Of a DNA stretch of 64,000 bases, positions 56,541 through 64,000 are shown one piece after another. How positions within the stretch are numbered: the stretch's first letter is position 1; each line of letters starts with the position of its first letter. Under the pieces are notes generated by a model that saw only the letters and a program-made list of their open reading frames with translations, had not been told where the DNA came from and made no database searches. The position numbers were made by a program, and so were the translations under genes. Origin of the DNA: Nitrospirales bacterium (GTDB lineage: Bacteria > Nitrospirota > Nitrospiria > Nitrospirales > UBA8639); assembly GCA_020027205.1 (NCBI GenBank), contig JAHRAQ010000013.1, positions 62,001 through 126,000 of the forward strand, read 5' to 3'.

Positions 56541-56705
56541 AACGCGGGTCTCCATCTTGATTGACGGACAAACGGCGACGGCGCCAACGCGATGCTCACC
56601 ATAGTGAAACACTCCCGCCCGGCGCAAGACCGCCCGCGGACCGGTCGCGCCGCGCCGGACTGCGTGTCCCGACCGCGGCCACCGTGCCCATCCGGCCCCG
56701 TCATC

Positions 56706-56735
56706 TTGCCGCCGTTGACCGGGTTGGCGTATTCT
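56706..56735 (+). promoter_or_regulatory. Candidate promoter of the HIT gene
   Basis: TTGCCG (56706-56711), 18-bp spacer, TATTCT (56730-56735). The predicted start falls at the ATG (56743), which has no Shine-Dalgarno, again suggesting a leaderless message. Confidence 0.4.
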
Positions 56736-56742
56736 GCATCCC

Positions 56743-57153
56743 ATGGCCGGCACGATCTTTCAGAAAATCCTGGACGGCGAGATTCCCTGCCACAAGGTCT
56801 ACGAAGACGACCGCGTGCTGGCCTTTCTGGATCTCTATCCCTTGTCCAGAGGCCACACTCTGGTCATCCCGAAAGAGCCGGCGGCGACGCTGGACCAACT
56901 GTCGGATGACTCCGCGGCGGCCATCGGCCGGGTCCTGCCGCGTCTGTGCCGGGCGGTCATCAAGGCCACGGGAACCGGGAATGTGAACATCCTGCAGAAT
57001 AACGGCGCCGCCGCCCACCAGGCGGTGTTTCACGTCCATTTCCACATTATTCCCAAGGAAGACAACGGCGCCGGACTTGGTCTGGACTGGCGCGCGAAGA
57101 CGCTCGACAACGGCGGCGAACTTGCCGCGGCCATCGCGGCCTGTCTCGAATAA
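56743..57153 (+). CDS. HIT-family nucleotide hydrolase
   Basis: A 136-residue histidine-triad protein. The catalytic triad is in QAVFHVHFHIIPK (HxHxH). TIFQKILDGEIPCHKVYED and LDLYPLSRGHTLVIPK are the other family segments. HIT proteins hydrolyse adenosine 5'-phosphoramidates or dinucleoside polyphosphates. The normal zinc ligand Cys near the N-terminus (often CIFC) is not present. It is followed 14 bp later by the SRAP gene. Confidence 0.93.
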   Translation: MAGTIFQKILDGEIPCHKVYEDDRVLAFLDLYPLSRGHTLVIPKEPAATLDQLSDDSAAAIGRVLPRLCRAVIKATGTGNVNILQNNGAAAHQAVFHVHFHIIPKEDNGAGLGLDWRAKTLDNGGELAAAIAACLE

Positions 57154-57167
57154 CCGGCCTCGACACC

Positions 57168-57842
57168 ATGTGCGGGCGATACACGTTGACATGCGCGCCG
57201 GAAATTCTGTCCGAAACATTTGAACTCGACGACGTTCCGGATCTGCCGCCGAGATATAACATCGCGCCCTCCGAATGGGTGGCCTGCGTGAGACACCGGG
57301 CGTCGACGCGCAGACGCGAACTGGACAGATTGCGCTGGGGCTTCGTGCCCCCGTGGGCGCGGGACCCCGCGGCCGGGAGAATGCTCATCAACGCCCGCGC
57401 GGAAACCGTGGCGGACACGCCGGCGTTTCGAACGCCGTTTCGTGAACGCCGCTGCCTGGTGCCGGCGGACGGGTATTACGAATGGAAACGGGAGGGCGCC
57501 GCCACACAGCCCTATTACATCAGGCCGGCCAATCAACGCCCGTTCGCCTTTGCCGGTTTGTGGGAGCAATGGACCCGGCGGGACGGGACGCCGATGGAAT
57601 CCTGCGCCATCCTCACCACGGCGCCCAATGCGTTGCTGGCCCCGATTCACCACCGGATGCCGGTCATTCTCCATCCCGCCGACTACGAGGCCTGGCTTGA
57701 CCCCGCGTTGCGGGACACCGCCCGCCTTGCCGCGTTGTTGACGTCCCGCCCCGCCGACGACATGGTCGCGACGCCGGTCGGCGCCCACGTCAACAATCCC
57801 CGGATGGATGACGCCCGGTGTCTTGAACCACGGCGGGCATGA
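57168..57842 (+). CDS. SOS response-associated peptidase (SRAP/HMCES/YedK)
   Basis: A 224-residue DNA-protein crosslinking enzyme that shields abasic sites in single-stranded DNA. It starts MCGRYT, and after Met removal Cys2 becomes the crosslinking residue. Conserved catalytic elements follow: NARAET (Asn), YYEWKR (Glu) and IHHRMPVIL (His). Length is typical. It is likely co-transcribed with the HIT gene. Confidence 0.95.
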   Translation: MCGRYTLTCAPEILSETFELDDVPDLPPRYNIAPSEWVACVRHRASTRRRELDRLRWGFVPPWARDPAAGRMLINARAETVADTPAFRTPFRERRCLVPADGYYEWKREGAATQPYYIRPANQRPFAFAGLWEQWTRRDGTPMESCAILTTAPNALLAPIHHRMPVILHPADYEAWLDPALRDTARLAALLTSRPADDMVATPVGAHVNNPRMDDARCLEPRRA

Positions 57843-57894
57843 CGCGGCGGCGGGAATAACGCCGACGCAACGGCGTTGACGGATCGACGGACGT

Positions 57895-58698
57895 TCAGCG
57901 CTGCTGCCGGCCCATCTGCCGCGCCTGCCGCCCCGCCAGGTTGATCAGGACGCCTCTCGGCATCCACCGCATCGCCAGCGCCGTCAGCGTCCCCTGCCAG
58001 CCAATGGTGACCACCGGCCGCTTCGTCTCAAGAGCGGCCAGCGACTCACGCACCACCTGGGCGGTCGTCTGAAGACCGACGGAGCCGGAGGCGCTGGCGC
58101 CGGCCGAGGCGTGAAAATCCGTATCCGTCTGTCCCGGACAACAGGCCTGGACGCACACGCCGGCCGCGCGCACTTCCCGCGCCAGCGATTCGGACAATGA
58201 CAGCACAAACGCCTTGGTCGCGGCATATTCGGCCACATACGGGATGGGCATCATGCCGGCAATCGAGGCCACGTTGATGATCGCGCCGGAGCCGCGCTCG
58301 ACCATGCCCGGCACAAACAACCGCACACTCTCCGCAACCGTCTGAACGTTCAACTGCACCATCTCCCGCAGGCGCGGCAGGGGCTGTGAAACAAACTCCC
58401 CGCACAGCCCGAAGCCGGCGTTGTTGATCAGCAGGTCCGGGACGTGCCGGTGCCGCCGGCTTTCTGCAAACAGGCGTTGTGCGGCGTCCGGTTGGGCCAG
58501 GTCGGCGACGCACACGTGGGCGCGCACGTCGGCGGTCGTCTCCAGTTCGCGGGCAAGTTGCGCCAGCCGCGCCTCGTCGCGCGCGACAAGCAGCAGGTCA
58601 TAACCCCGGCCGGCAAGGGCGCGGGCATACTCGGCCCCAATGCCCTTGGAGGCGCCGGTGATGACGGCAAACGGATTCTGTTGCGGAGACGGCGTCAT
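57895..58698 (-). CDS. Short-chain dehydrogenase/reductase
   Basis: A 267-residue classical SDR. The cofactor motif TGASKGIGAEYA is at residues 15-26, INNAGFGLCGEF follows, and the catalytic Ser is in INVASIAGMMP with YAATKAF as the Tyr-x3-Lys pair. The C-terminal extension (MRWMPRGVLINLAGRQ) may bind membrane or lipid, as in acyl-modifying SDRs of the DltE/YqjQ group. It overlaps the upstream exported-protein gene by 4 bp. The substrate is not known. Confidence 0.92.
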   Translation of the reverse strand: MTPSPQQNPFAVITGASKGIGAEYARALAGRGYDLLLVARDEARLAQLARELETTADVRAHVCVADLAQPDAAQRLFAESRRHRHVPDLLINNAGFGLCGEFVSQPLPRLREMVQLNVQTVAESVRLFVPGMVERGSGAIINVASIAGMMPIPYVAEYAATKAFVLSLSESLAREVRAAGVCVQACCPGQTDTDFHASAGASASGSVGLQTTAQVVRESLAALETKRPVVTIGWQGTLTALAMRWMPRGVLINLAGRQARQMGRQQR

Positions 58699-59261
58699 GG
58701 CGACGAAGTTGGCACGGAGTTCCAGACCGCCTGCTGGGCCTGGGCGTGGTCGGCGTCCTGATAGACCATGTGAATAATGAGATTGCCGAACGGACGGCGC
58801 ACCACTTTCAGCAGGACCAGCCCCTCGGCAAATCCCATCACGAGTTCACGGGAACGTTCCTCACGAAACGACTGGTCTTCCTGTTCGGTGGGGTGGTGGC
58901 TCAACGCGTACTGCGAGGAAAACAGTTCGAACAGTTCCTGAAACCATTCCCGCGTGTAGGCGCCCATGTCGATGTCAATGCGGCTCAATCTCACGGCGGT
59001 CCCGGCCGGCGGGTCCGTCGCGCCGCGCGCCGGGCCGTAGTTCAAGACGAAGTATCGATTTTTCCCCAGCAGATCGAACAGGCATTCCGTCTGACTCGAA
59101 CAACCGGCCAGCGCCGCCACTTCCGTGGGCGGCATCCCGAATTTCAACTCCCCGAACCCGTGAATCGGCGCCGCATGAAGCGACGACGCCCAGAGCAACA
59201 GACCGGCAAGACCGGCGGCCGCAAACAGCGGCGGGGATGGTGTGCGCGACAGATTACCCAC
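58695..59261 (-). CDS. Hypothetical exported protein
   Basis: A 188-residue protein with a signal peptide (about residues 1-30, ending LHA). HGFGELKFGMPPTEVAALAG follows, which is reminiscent of the GM..EV pattern in OmlA/SmpA-type envelope domains. Two cysteines (CSSQTEC) could form a disulphide. The rest is mixed alpha/beta with TREWFQELFELFSSQY. Its stop overlaps the SDR start by 4 bp. The family is unknown. Confidence 0.65.
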   Translation of the reverse strand: MGNLSRTPSPPLFAAAGLAGLLLWASSLHAAPIHGFGELKFGMPPTEVAALAGCSSQTECLFDLLGKNRYFVLNYGPARGATDPPAGTAVRLSRIDIDMGAYTREWFQELFELFSSQYALSHHPTEQEDQSFREERSRELVMGFAEGLVLLKVVRRPFGNLIIHMVYQDADHAQAQQAVWNSVPTSSP

Positions 59262-59305
59262 GGAGACCTTGCGATAAAAAATGAATCACGGCGCGTTCGG
59301 AGATA

Positions 59306-59391
59306 TGGTACCGAAGGCGGGACTTGAACCCGCACGTCCCAAGGGACACTAGAACCTGAATCTAGCGCGTCTGCCATTCCGCCACTTCGGC
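59306..59391 (-). tRNA. tRNA-Leu (CAG anticodon)
   Basis: An 86-nt class II tRNA including an encoded CCA. The acceptor stem is GCCGAAG paired with CTTCGGT (one G-U at the end). The anticodon stem CTAGA / TCTAG encloses loop TTCAGGT with anticodon CAG. The long variable arm (GTCCCTTGGGAC) is typical of leucine, the T arm is GCGGG TTCAAGT CCCGC, and the discriminator is A. Confidence 0.97.
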
Positions 59392-59403
59392 ACGGGAAAG
59401 TCG

Positions 59404-59433
59404 ATTATGTGCTCATCCCCCGCGAGGCGTCAA
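59404..59433 (-). promoter_or_regulatory. Promoter of tRNA-Leu
   Basis: On the minus strand, TTGACG (59433-59428), 18-bp spacer, CATAAT (59409-59404). The -35 overlaps the last codons of the helicase-like gene. The predicted start is just upstream of the mature tRNA 5' end at 59391. Confidence 0.75.
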
Positions 59434-60926
59434 GGCGAACCGGCGGGCGAACCGGCGGGCGCGCCGCCGAACGTCGACGATGATGTGTCCATGCACTCCT
59501 GCCGCCAACGCTTTGTGGGGCCGTGGAGGTCCCGCATGTCGCCGGCAATGATAATCTGCTCCCGCACAAGTCCGGCCGCGCCCAGCAACAACGGCGCCGG
59601 AATGCGGGGGGCATCGTCGGCAATGAGCACGTCGAAGCGGAGGCGTTGAAACAGCGGGTCGGTCGTCACCCGGCCGGGCGTGACCGCGACCAGCCGTTTA
59701 TTCTGCATAAAAGCCTGCCGATTGGTGGCCTCGCCCGCCGCCAGCAATTCCCGCACTTTGTTCGTCCCTCCCAGCCGGGTCATCTCGTCTTTCAACGATT
59801 CGTATTCCAGGAGCATGTCCTTCGGCACCGCCGCTTCGGGCGCCAACTCGCGGAGGCGCGCCTGCGCCGTCTCCACCTCGTTCATCAGGCCCCGGATGCG
59901 AGTTTCGTGCAGGGTCCGATAGTCTTCCAGGGTGTCCTCGTTTTTTCCCATGACCTGCATGCCCAGTCGTTTCCAGACGGGAAGTTGCCGATACGAAGCG
60001 CGCGTGCCGTCGATCTCTTCGATCTTGCCCTGCAACGCGCTCACCTCGGCGAGGAGCCGCCATTCCAGCAGTTTCACTTCATTCACGTCGCGCTGTTTTT
60101 GCCCCTTGTACGCCAGGGTCGGCGTGAGTTCCCGGAACCGGCTGTATTGCCGTTGAAGCGCGCTCTTGCGGGACTGTGATTTGGCGAAAAAATGCTCCAA
60201 CTGCCATGCAAACCCCAACTCGGCAAGCGAAAACCCTTCGGCGTTCTCCATGACCGGCATTTCATAACGACTCAACAAACTCTGAAAAGGCAACGCCGCG
60301 TTGCGAAGGGTTTTGGCCAGAAATCCGAGCAGACGATCCACGGCCTCATGCGAGGGCGCCAGCAGGAGCACCCGTTTATTCCGCCGCACCAGAGCCGCCG
60401 TCAGCGTGCCGAGCGCGGTCCGCCGAACGGCCGGGTCTTCATGCCAGACCGTCGTCAGCACCGCCGCCGACGCGCCGGCGCGCGCCGCGTCATTGGCGTC
60501 GCTGTGTTCCGGGTCCAGCCACGGCGCCAGCCGTTCCGCCGGCCCGGACTCGTAGGATTCCGGCCTGGCGGCCATGTCCGCCAGGCGCGCGGCCGCAAGA
60601 TCGAAAAACGCCGGCGTGTCGGCCACAAGCGCGTGGCCGGCATCCGACGGATCAATTTCGTCGACGGTTTGCACCATGGCGTCGCGGCCCTTGTGTTGGA
60701 GAAGATGGCCGGCGGCGGGTTCCGCCTCCCCGGAAGGCACAATGGTGACCGGCACGTCTTCGAGCGACACCGCCCGCGGAGGCACGTCCATGGCGAACAG
60801 ACGCAACGCCCCGGCGGCGCGGATGATTCGAACGCGGCCGGATTCGGCCATCTCGTCAATCTCGGCGGCGTCTTTGTGATTCGCCAGTTGGGCGGCGAAG
60901 TGTTGCAGGAGATCAGGCAGTGTCAT
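59430..60926 (-). CDS. Degenerate SF1-helicase-like protein
   Basis: A 498-residue protein resembling the first RecA domain of UPF1/Dna2-type helicases. Motif Ia (RVLLLAPSHEAVDRLL) is intact. At the Walker A position, where GPPGTGKT is expected, it reads HEDPAVRRT (about residues 162-170). Motif II is VLIADDAPRI instead of DEA, and motif III is AGDMRDLHGP where family members have GDxxQLPP. It stops soon after, so the second RecA domain (motifs IV-VI) is absent. A coiled coil occupies the middle. It likely cannot hydrolyse ATP; a scaffold or regulatory role, or decay, is possible. The ATG lacks a Shine-Dalgarno. Confidence 0.7.
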   Translation of the reverse strand: MTLPDLLQHFAAQLANHKDAAEIDEMAESGRVRIIRAAGALRLFAMDVPPRAVSLEDVPVTIVPSGEAEPAAGHLLQHKGRDAMVQTVDEIDPSDAGHALVADTPAFFDLAAARLADMAARPESYESGPAERLAPWLDPEHSDANDAARAGASAAVLTTVWHEDPAVRRTALGTLTAALVRRNKRVLLLAPSHEAVDRLLGFLAKTLRNAALPFQSLLSRYEMPVMENAEGFSLAELGFAWQLEHFFAKSQSRKSALQRQYSRFRELTPTLAYKGQKQRDVNEVKLLEWRLLAEVSALQGKIEEIDGTRASYRQLPVWKRLGMQVMGKNEDTLEDYRTLHETRIRGLMNEVETAQARLRELAPEAAVPKDMLLEYESLKDEMTRLGGTNKVRELLAAGEATNRQAFMQNKRLVAVTPGRVTTDPLFQRLRFDVLIADDAPRIPAPLLLGAAGLVREQIIIAGDMRDLHGPTKRWRQECMDTSSSTFGGAPAGSPAGSP

Positions 60927-61052
60927 GGTTGACGTGTGACGGCGCACACCGCCCGATTGTAGTGGATGGTCAACAGACGTGTCCAGTTGCGAACGGGGCG
61001 AAGGCTGTTCCGCTGTCTCGTTCCGTCGTTCCGTCGTTCCCTCGTTCTCCTT

Positions 61053-61088
61053 CCGTCATTCCCGACGTTAGTAGTCGGGAATCCATCC
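61053..61088 (+). repeat. Palindromic dispersed repeat, copy A
   Basis: The core ATTCCCGAC ... GTCGGGAAT is an inverted repeat around TTAGTA, flanked by CCGTC and CCATC. It matches the general form of dRS3/REP-like ATTCCC-N-GGGAAT repeats. Copies B-D lie within the next 300 bp. Just upstream (about 61018-61044) is a short imperfect tandem of CGTTCCGT. Confidence 0.75.
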
Positions 61089-61133
61089 TTTTTTTGTATT
61101 GTCATAACACAAGGGAAAGGAAGGAAACAGAAA

Positions 61134-61168
61134 GATGGATTCCCGACTAAAGATGTCGGGAATGACGG
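61134..61168 (-). repeat. Palindromic dispersed repeat, copy B (inverted)
   Basis: The same element in opposite orientation (GATGG, ATTCCCGAC, TAAAGAT, GTCGGGAAT, GACGG). Copies A and B face each other with about 45 bp of A-rich sequence between, so together they could form a larger hairpin. Confidence 0.75.
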
Positions 61169-61235
61169 AGGGGGGTGGCGATGGCGGCGGCGGCAATGGC
61201 GGCGGGGCCAATGCCGTTGTGCCTGTCCCCTCTTT

Positions 61236-61271
61236 CCGTCATTCCCGACATTAGTAGTCGGGAATCCATCC
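61236..61271 (+). repeat. Palindromic dispersed repeat, copy C
   Basis: Nearly identical to copy A (one base differs in the loop: GACATTAG versus GACGTTAG). Confidence 0.75.
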
Positions 61272-61277
61272 TAGTCT

Positions 61278-61352
61278 GTCATTCCCGACCCCCGATTAAG
61301 AACGTCGGGGGCAGGCATTTTTAATCGGGAAGCATTTGCCAACGGCAAATGC
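61278..61352 (+). repeat. Variant repeat, copy D, with nested hairpins
   Basis: It begins GTCATTCCCGAC like the other copies but continues with CCCGATTAA (61291-61299) pairing with TTAATCGGG (61321-61329) around a CGA...TCGGGGG stem. A separate perfect hairpin follows, GCATTTGCC-AAC-GGCAAATGC (61332-61352). The remainder of the 60927-61487 gap up to the rplI promoter shows no gene. Confidence 0.6.
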
Positions 61353-61419
61353 TCCGAAGGTCCATCTTTCTTTTTTCCCTCTCCCATTCCACCCGCCACT
61401 CACGGCACCCATGACCATT

Positions 61420-61448
61420 TTGACATTTCCCCCGGCGCCTCGTATGAT
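61420..61448 (+). promoter_or_regulatory. Promoter of rplI-glyA
   Basis: Perfect TTGACA (61420-61425), 17-bp spacer, TATGAT (61443-61448), the strongest promoter in the window. It gives a leader of about 33 bases with GGAAGGAG before ATG 61488. Confidence 0.85.
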
Positions 61449-61487
61449 TCCGCCTCCCCATTGTATTTCACGGAAGGAGTCAAGACG

Positions 61488-62015
61488 ATGAAGGTCATCC
61501 TTCAGGAAAATATCGCCAGCCTGGGGGACGTGGGGGACGTGCTCACCGTCGCCGACGGATACGCGCGGAATTTCCTGTTCCCACGCCACAAAGCGCTGGA
61601 AGCCAACCCCCGCAACGTCAAAGCCCTGGAGCATCTCAAGCGCGTGACGGCCCGGAAGGCGAAACAACTCGAACGCGAACTTCAGGCCGTGGCGGACACC
61701 CTGTCCGCCGTCTCGCTCGTCTTCCCCGTCCAGGCCGGCAAGGAGGACAAACTGTTCGGTGCCGTCACCGCCAGGGACATTGAAGCCAAATTGGTGGCCG
61801 ACGGGTTTGACGTGCACCGGAGAAACATCCACCTGGCCCAGCCTCTCAAGACGTTGGGAACATTTCCCATCGGCGTCAAACTGCATCAGGGCATTACCGC
61901 CACCGTGTCCGTCTCCCTCGTCAAACGCGGGGAAGAAACCCGGCATGACGACGCCGACGCCGGCGCGCCGGTCGATACGGACACGCCGCCCGACGCGGAC
62001 ACCTCGACGACGTAG
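61488..62015 (+). CDS. rplI: Ribosomal protein bL9
   Basis: Large-subunit protein L9, 175 residues. The N-terminal 23S rRNA-binding domain begins MKVILQENIASLGDVGDVL with the signature GYARNFLFPRHKAL. The long connecting helix and the C-terminal domain (LFGAVTARDIEAKL, HLAQPLKTLGTF) follow. A 25-residue Asp/Thr/Pro-rich tail extends beyond the normal 150 residues. The start is fixed by GGAAGGAG 8 bases upstream. glyA begins 2 bp after the stop. Confidence 0.97.
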   Translation: MKVILQENIASLGDVGDVLTVADGYARNFLFPRHKALEANPRNVKALEHLKRVTARKAKQLERELQAVADTLSAVSLVFPVQAGKEDKLFGAVTARDIEAKLVADGFDVHRRNIHLAQPLKTLGTFPIGVKLHQGITATVSVSLVKRGEETRHDDADAGAPVDTDTPPDADTSTT

Positions 62016-62017
62016 GC

Positions 62018-63280
62018 ATGGGACACGCCGTCGGTACCCTCGCCGCGATTCGACGCCACGACCCCGAGGTCTACGCGGCGTTGCGCGCCGAAGAAAAACG
62101 ACAGCGCGACACCCTGGTGCTGATCGCCTCGGAGAATTACGCCAGCGCCGCCGTCCAGGCCGCGCAGGGGTCGCTGATGACCAACAAGTACGCGGAAGGG
62201 TATCCGGGGCGGCGCTACTACGGGGGCTGTCAGTATGTGGACCAAGTGGAAGAACTGGCGATCCGGCGCGCCACGCAAGTGTTTGGATGCGAGCACGTCA
62301 ACGTCCAGCCGCATTCCGGGTCCACCGCCAACATGGCGGCGTATCTGTCGGTGCTGAAACCCGGCGACACCATCCTGGGCATGGACCTCGCGCAGGGCGG
62401 GCATCTCACCCACGGCAGCAAGGTCAATTTCTCCGGCAAGTTGTTTCAGTCCTTTTTCTACGGCGTGGATCGCGAGACCGAACGGATCGATTACGACGCG
62501 GTCCGGCGCCGGGCGGAAGAGGTGCGGCCGCGCATGTTGGTCGTCGGGGCCAGCGCCTATTCCCGCACGATTGACTTCCCCCGGTTTCGAGAAATCGCGG
62601 ACGCGGTCGGCGCCTATCTTCTGGTGGACATGGCGCACATCTCCGGGCTGGTGGCGGCGGGCCTGCACCCCAGCCCCGTGCCCCACGCCGACTTCGTGAC
62701 CACCACCACCCACAAAACGCTGCGCGGCCCCCGCGCGGGGATCGTCATGTGCAAAGACGTTCATGCGAAAGCGGTGGATAAAATCATCTTCCCCGGATTG
62801 CAGGGCGGGCCGCTGATGCACGTCATCGCCGCCAAGGCCGTGGCCTTCAACGAAGCCCTGGGCGCGGAGTTTCGCGCCTATCAACAACTCGTCCTGGCCA
62901 ACGCGCGAACCATGGCGGAGGCGTTCACGGCCCTCGGCTATCATGTGGTGTCCGGCGGCACCGACACGCATCTGTTCCTCCTGAACCTCAACGCCAGAGG
63001 GGTCATGGGGAAAGACGCCGAAGCCGCGCTCGACGCCTCGGGGATCATCGTCAACAAAAACGCCGTGCCGTACGACGAGCGGCCGCCGGCGGTCGCGAGC
63101 GGGATTCGTGTCGGCACGCCCATTGTCTCCACGCGGACGATGGGCGCGCCCGAGATGTCCCGGATTGTGGCGTGGATGGACGAGGTGTTACGCCATCCCT
63201 CGACCACGCGCATTCACCGGCGCATTCGAAAGGAAGTCAAAACCCTGTGTGCCAGATTCCCGGTGTGCCCGGCGTCATAA
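62018..63280 (+). CDS. glyA: Serine hydroxymethyltransferase
   Basis: PLP enzyme that converts serine and tetrahydrofolate into glycine and methylenetetrahydrofolate, feeding the one-carbon pool used by MetH. The PLP lysine is Lys233 in TTTTHKTLRGPR. IASENYAS, NKYAEGYPGRRYYGG and VDMAHISGLVA are intact. The 420-residue length is normal. It starts 2 bp after rplI, so it is translated from the same message, with nrdR following on the same strand. Confidence 0.98.
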   Translation: MGHAVGTLAAIRRHDPEVYAALRAEEKRQRDTLVLIASENYASAAVQAAQGSLMTNKYAEGYPGRRYYGGCQYVDQVEELAIRRATQVFGCEHVNVQPHSGSTANMAAYLSVLKPGDTILGMDLAQGGHLTHGSKVNFSGKLFQSFFYGVDRETERIDYDAVRRRAEEVRPRMLVVGASAYSRTIDFPRFREIADAVGAYLLVDMAHISGLVAAGLHPSPVPHADFVTTTTHKTLRGPRAGIVMCKDVHAKAVDKIIFPGLQGGPLMHVIAAKAVAFNEALGAEFRAYQQLVLANARTMAEAFTALGYHVVSGGTDTHLFLLNLNARGVMGKDAEAALDASGIIVNKNAVPYDERPPAVASGIRVGTPIVSTRTMGAPEMSRIVAWMDEVLRHPSTTRIHRRIRKEVKTLCARFPVCPAS

Positions 63281-63317
63281 CGCGCCGCCGTCACACGTCG
63301 CCGCAACCCGGTGCGTG

Positions 63318-63782
63318 ATGCAATGTCCCTTCTGTAATCAACTGGACGACCGGGTGGTGGATTCCCGAACGGCACGGGAAGGCGAAGCCATTCGCCGCCG
63401 GCGGGAATGTCTGGGATGCAAACGGCGGTTCACGACCTACGAACGCATCGAAGACCATCTTCCCATGATCGTGAAAAAAGACAACCGGCGGGAGACGCTT
63501 GACCGGGGCAAGGTCATGGCCGGCCTCAAAAAGGCCTGCGAAAAACGGCCGATCAGCGGGGCCACGCTCGACGCCGCCGTGGATCGAATTGAAAAGCGCC
63601 TTCAGGACCTCGGCGAATCGGAGATCCCGGCGCGCGTGGTCGGCGAGGCCGTCATGAAGGAACTTCACGAGTTGGACCAGGTCGCCTACGTTCGATTCGC
63701 CTCCGTGTACCGGGAGTTCAAGGATATCGATCAATTCATGGACACGATTAAATCCCTCGCGCAGGACCGGGAGCAACGCTGA
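63318..63782 (+). CDS. nrdR: Transcriptional regulator NrdR
   Basis: Zinc-ribbon plus ATP-cone repressor of ribonucleotide reductase genes, 154 residues. It starts MQCPFC; zinc ligands are CPFC and CLGCKRRF with the DNA-binding RRRREC between. The ATP-cone has VKKDNRRETLDRGKVMAGL and VGEAVMKELHELDQVAYVRFASVYR. Location behind glyA is a common bacterial arrangement. The ATG at 63318 has no clear Shine-Dalgarno; the frame is open upstream inside glyA. No NrdR box is evident in this window. Confidence 0.96.
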   Translation: MQCPFCNQLDDRVVDSRTAREGEAIRRRRECLGCKRRFTTYERIEDHLPMIVKKDNRRETLDRGKVMAGLKKACEKRPISGATLDAAVDRIEKRLQDLGESEIPARVVGEAVMKELHELDQVAYVRFASVYREFKDIDQFMDTIKSLAQDREQR

Positions 63783-64000
63783 TGCCTTCGCCCGTCCCGC
63801 GTCGCGCATGCCCGTCCCCGCCGGACTCCACGACCCCGCGGGCATCCGCCCGCAACGGCCTCCCCCGCTGACGCGCGCATCATGCCCTCCCCCGGCACTT
63901 CCGTGAAACGAGCCGCCGCGACGCGGGTCTCCGCCTCCGCCCCGCGACGCCGCCCCGCGACGCCGCCCCGCCCCGCGCGCCGGCAGCCGGCGCAGGCCAC
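63783..64000. other. 218-bp terminal stretch, no supported gene
   Basis: GC-rich, low-complexity sequence. A plus-strand frame opens at ATG 63882 and runs off the end (Pro/Ala/Arg-rich), and a minus-strand frame covers 63731-64000. Neither has a ribosome site or recognisable motif. A gene beginning here may continue outside the window. Confidence 0.4.

Noticed and set aside
61053..61352. CRISPR array
   Set aside because: Copies are palindromic, partly inverted and irregularly spaced; no spacers of uniform length and no cas genes.
63731..64000. Minus-strand frame at the window end
   Set aside because: Overlaps the end of nrdR, is Gly/Arg/Ala-rich and has no motif; likely GC-driven.

Overview
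This 64 kb window is a GC-rich stretch of a bacterial chromosome, cut by several visibly AT-richer blocks. The organism is Gram-negative: there is a TonB-dependent outer-membrane receptor, a periplasmic or anchored peptide-binding protein with its ABC transporter, and exported proteins with signal peptides. Readable promoters are sigma70-like (TTGnnn, 17-18 bp, TAnnnT, with TACAAT recurring). The gene families (dnaE-accA, scpAB, DUF4139, a Memo-type protein, many small OmlA/SmpA-like exported proteins, a CXXCH cytochrome) would fit a Nitrospirota-like lineage, but that is an inference and cannot be proven from this window.

Layout. 1-7.9 kb: housekeeping genes nadK, an ArsC/Spx-like protein, a J-domain protein, a cytochrome c, dnaE and accA. 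7.9-10 kb: AT-richer accessory block with a DUF4160/DUF2442 pair and a convergent two-gene restriction-modification system. 10-17 kb: a MoaD-like protein, scpB-scpA, a pentapeptide-repeat membrane protein, a peroxiredoxin, a histone-H1-like protein, a cyclophilin and a Memo-like protein. 17-27.6 kb (minus strand): TonB receptor, lipA and a complete Opp/Dpp-type peptide transporter, with two tiny membrane-protein genes lodged between the two ATPase genes. 27.7-30.5 kb: a short MutY, a DEDDy exonuclease and a DNA methyltransferase-HNH fusion. 30.5-34 kb: small unknown, membrane and exported proteins plus a haem-oxygenase-fold protein. 34-39.4 kb: metH, a DUF4139 gene and a 57-bp relic of a second metH 3' end.

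39.4-42.1 kb is an AT-rich accessory island: a PD-(D/E)XK-like protein, an unknown protein, and a translationally coupled phosphoribosyltransferase-SLOG pair. 42.9-49.5 kb holds the most pathway-like unknown cluster: two tandem B12-type radical SAM paralogues, a third radical SAM protein with a DUF512-like C-terminus, a PhzF-family protein and an antisense degenerate J-domain gene, with a strong promoter in front. 49.6-54.1 kb is an AT-rich block dominated by a 1346-residue GHKL-ATPase/DUF3883 protein, a probable defence-type protein whose ATPase G1 segment appears at the extreme N-terminus, out of its normal order. 54.2-64 kb returns to GC-rich genes: moaB, a [2Fe-2S] ferredoxin, a YkgJ-type protein, HIT, an SRAP peptidase, an SDR, tRNA-Leu(CAG), a degenerate SF1-helicase-like protein, a repeat-rich spacer, then rplI-glyA and nrdR.

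The observations most worth following are the re-ordered GHKL ATPase, the metH tail relic beside the accessory island, the phosphoribosyltransferase-SLOG pair, and the radical SAM cluster.
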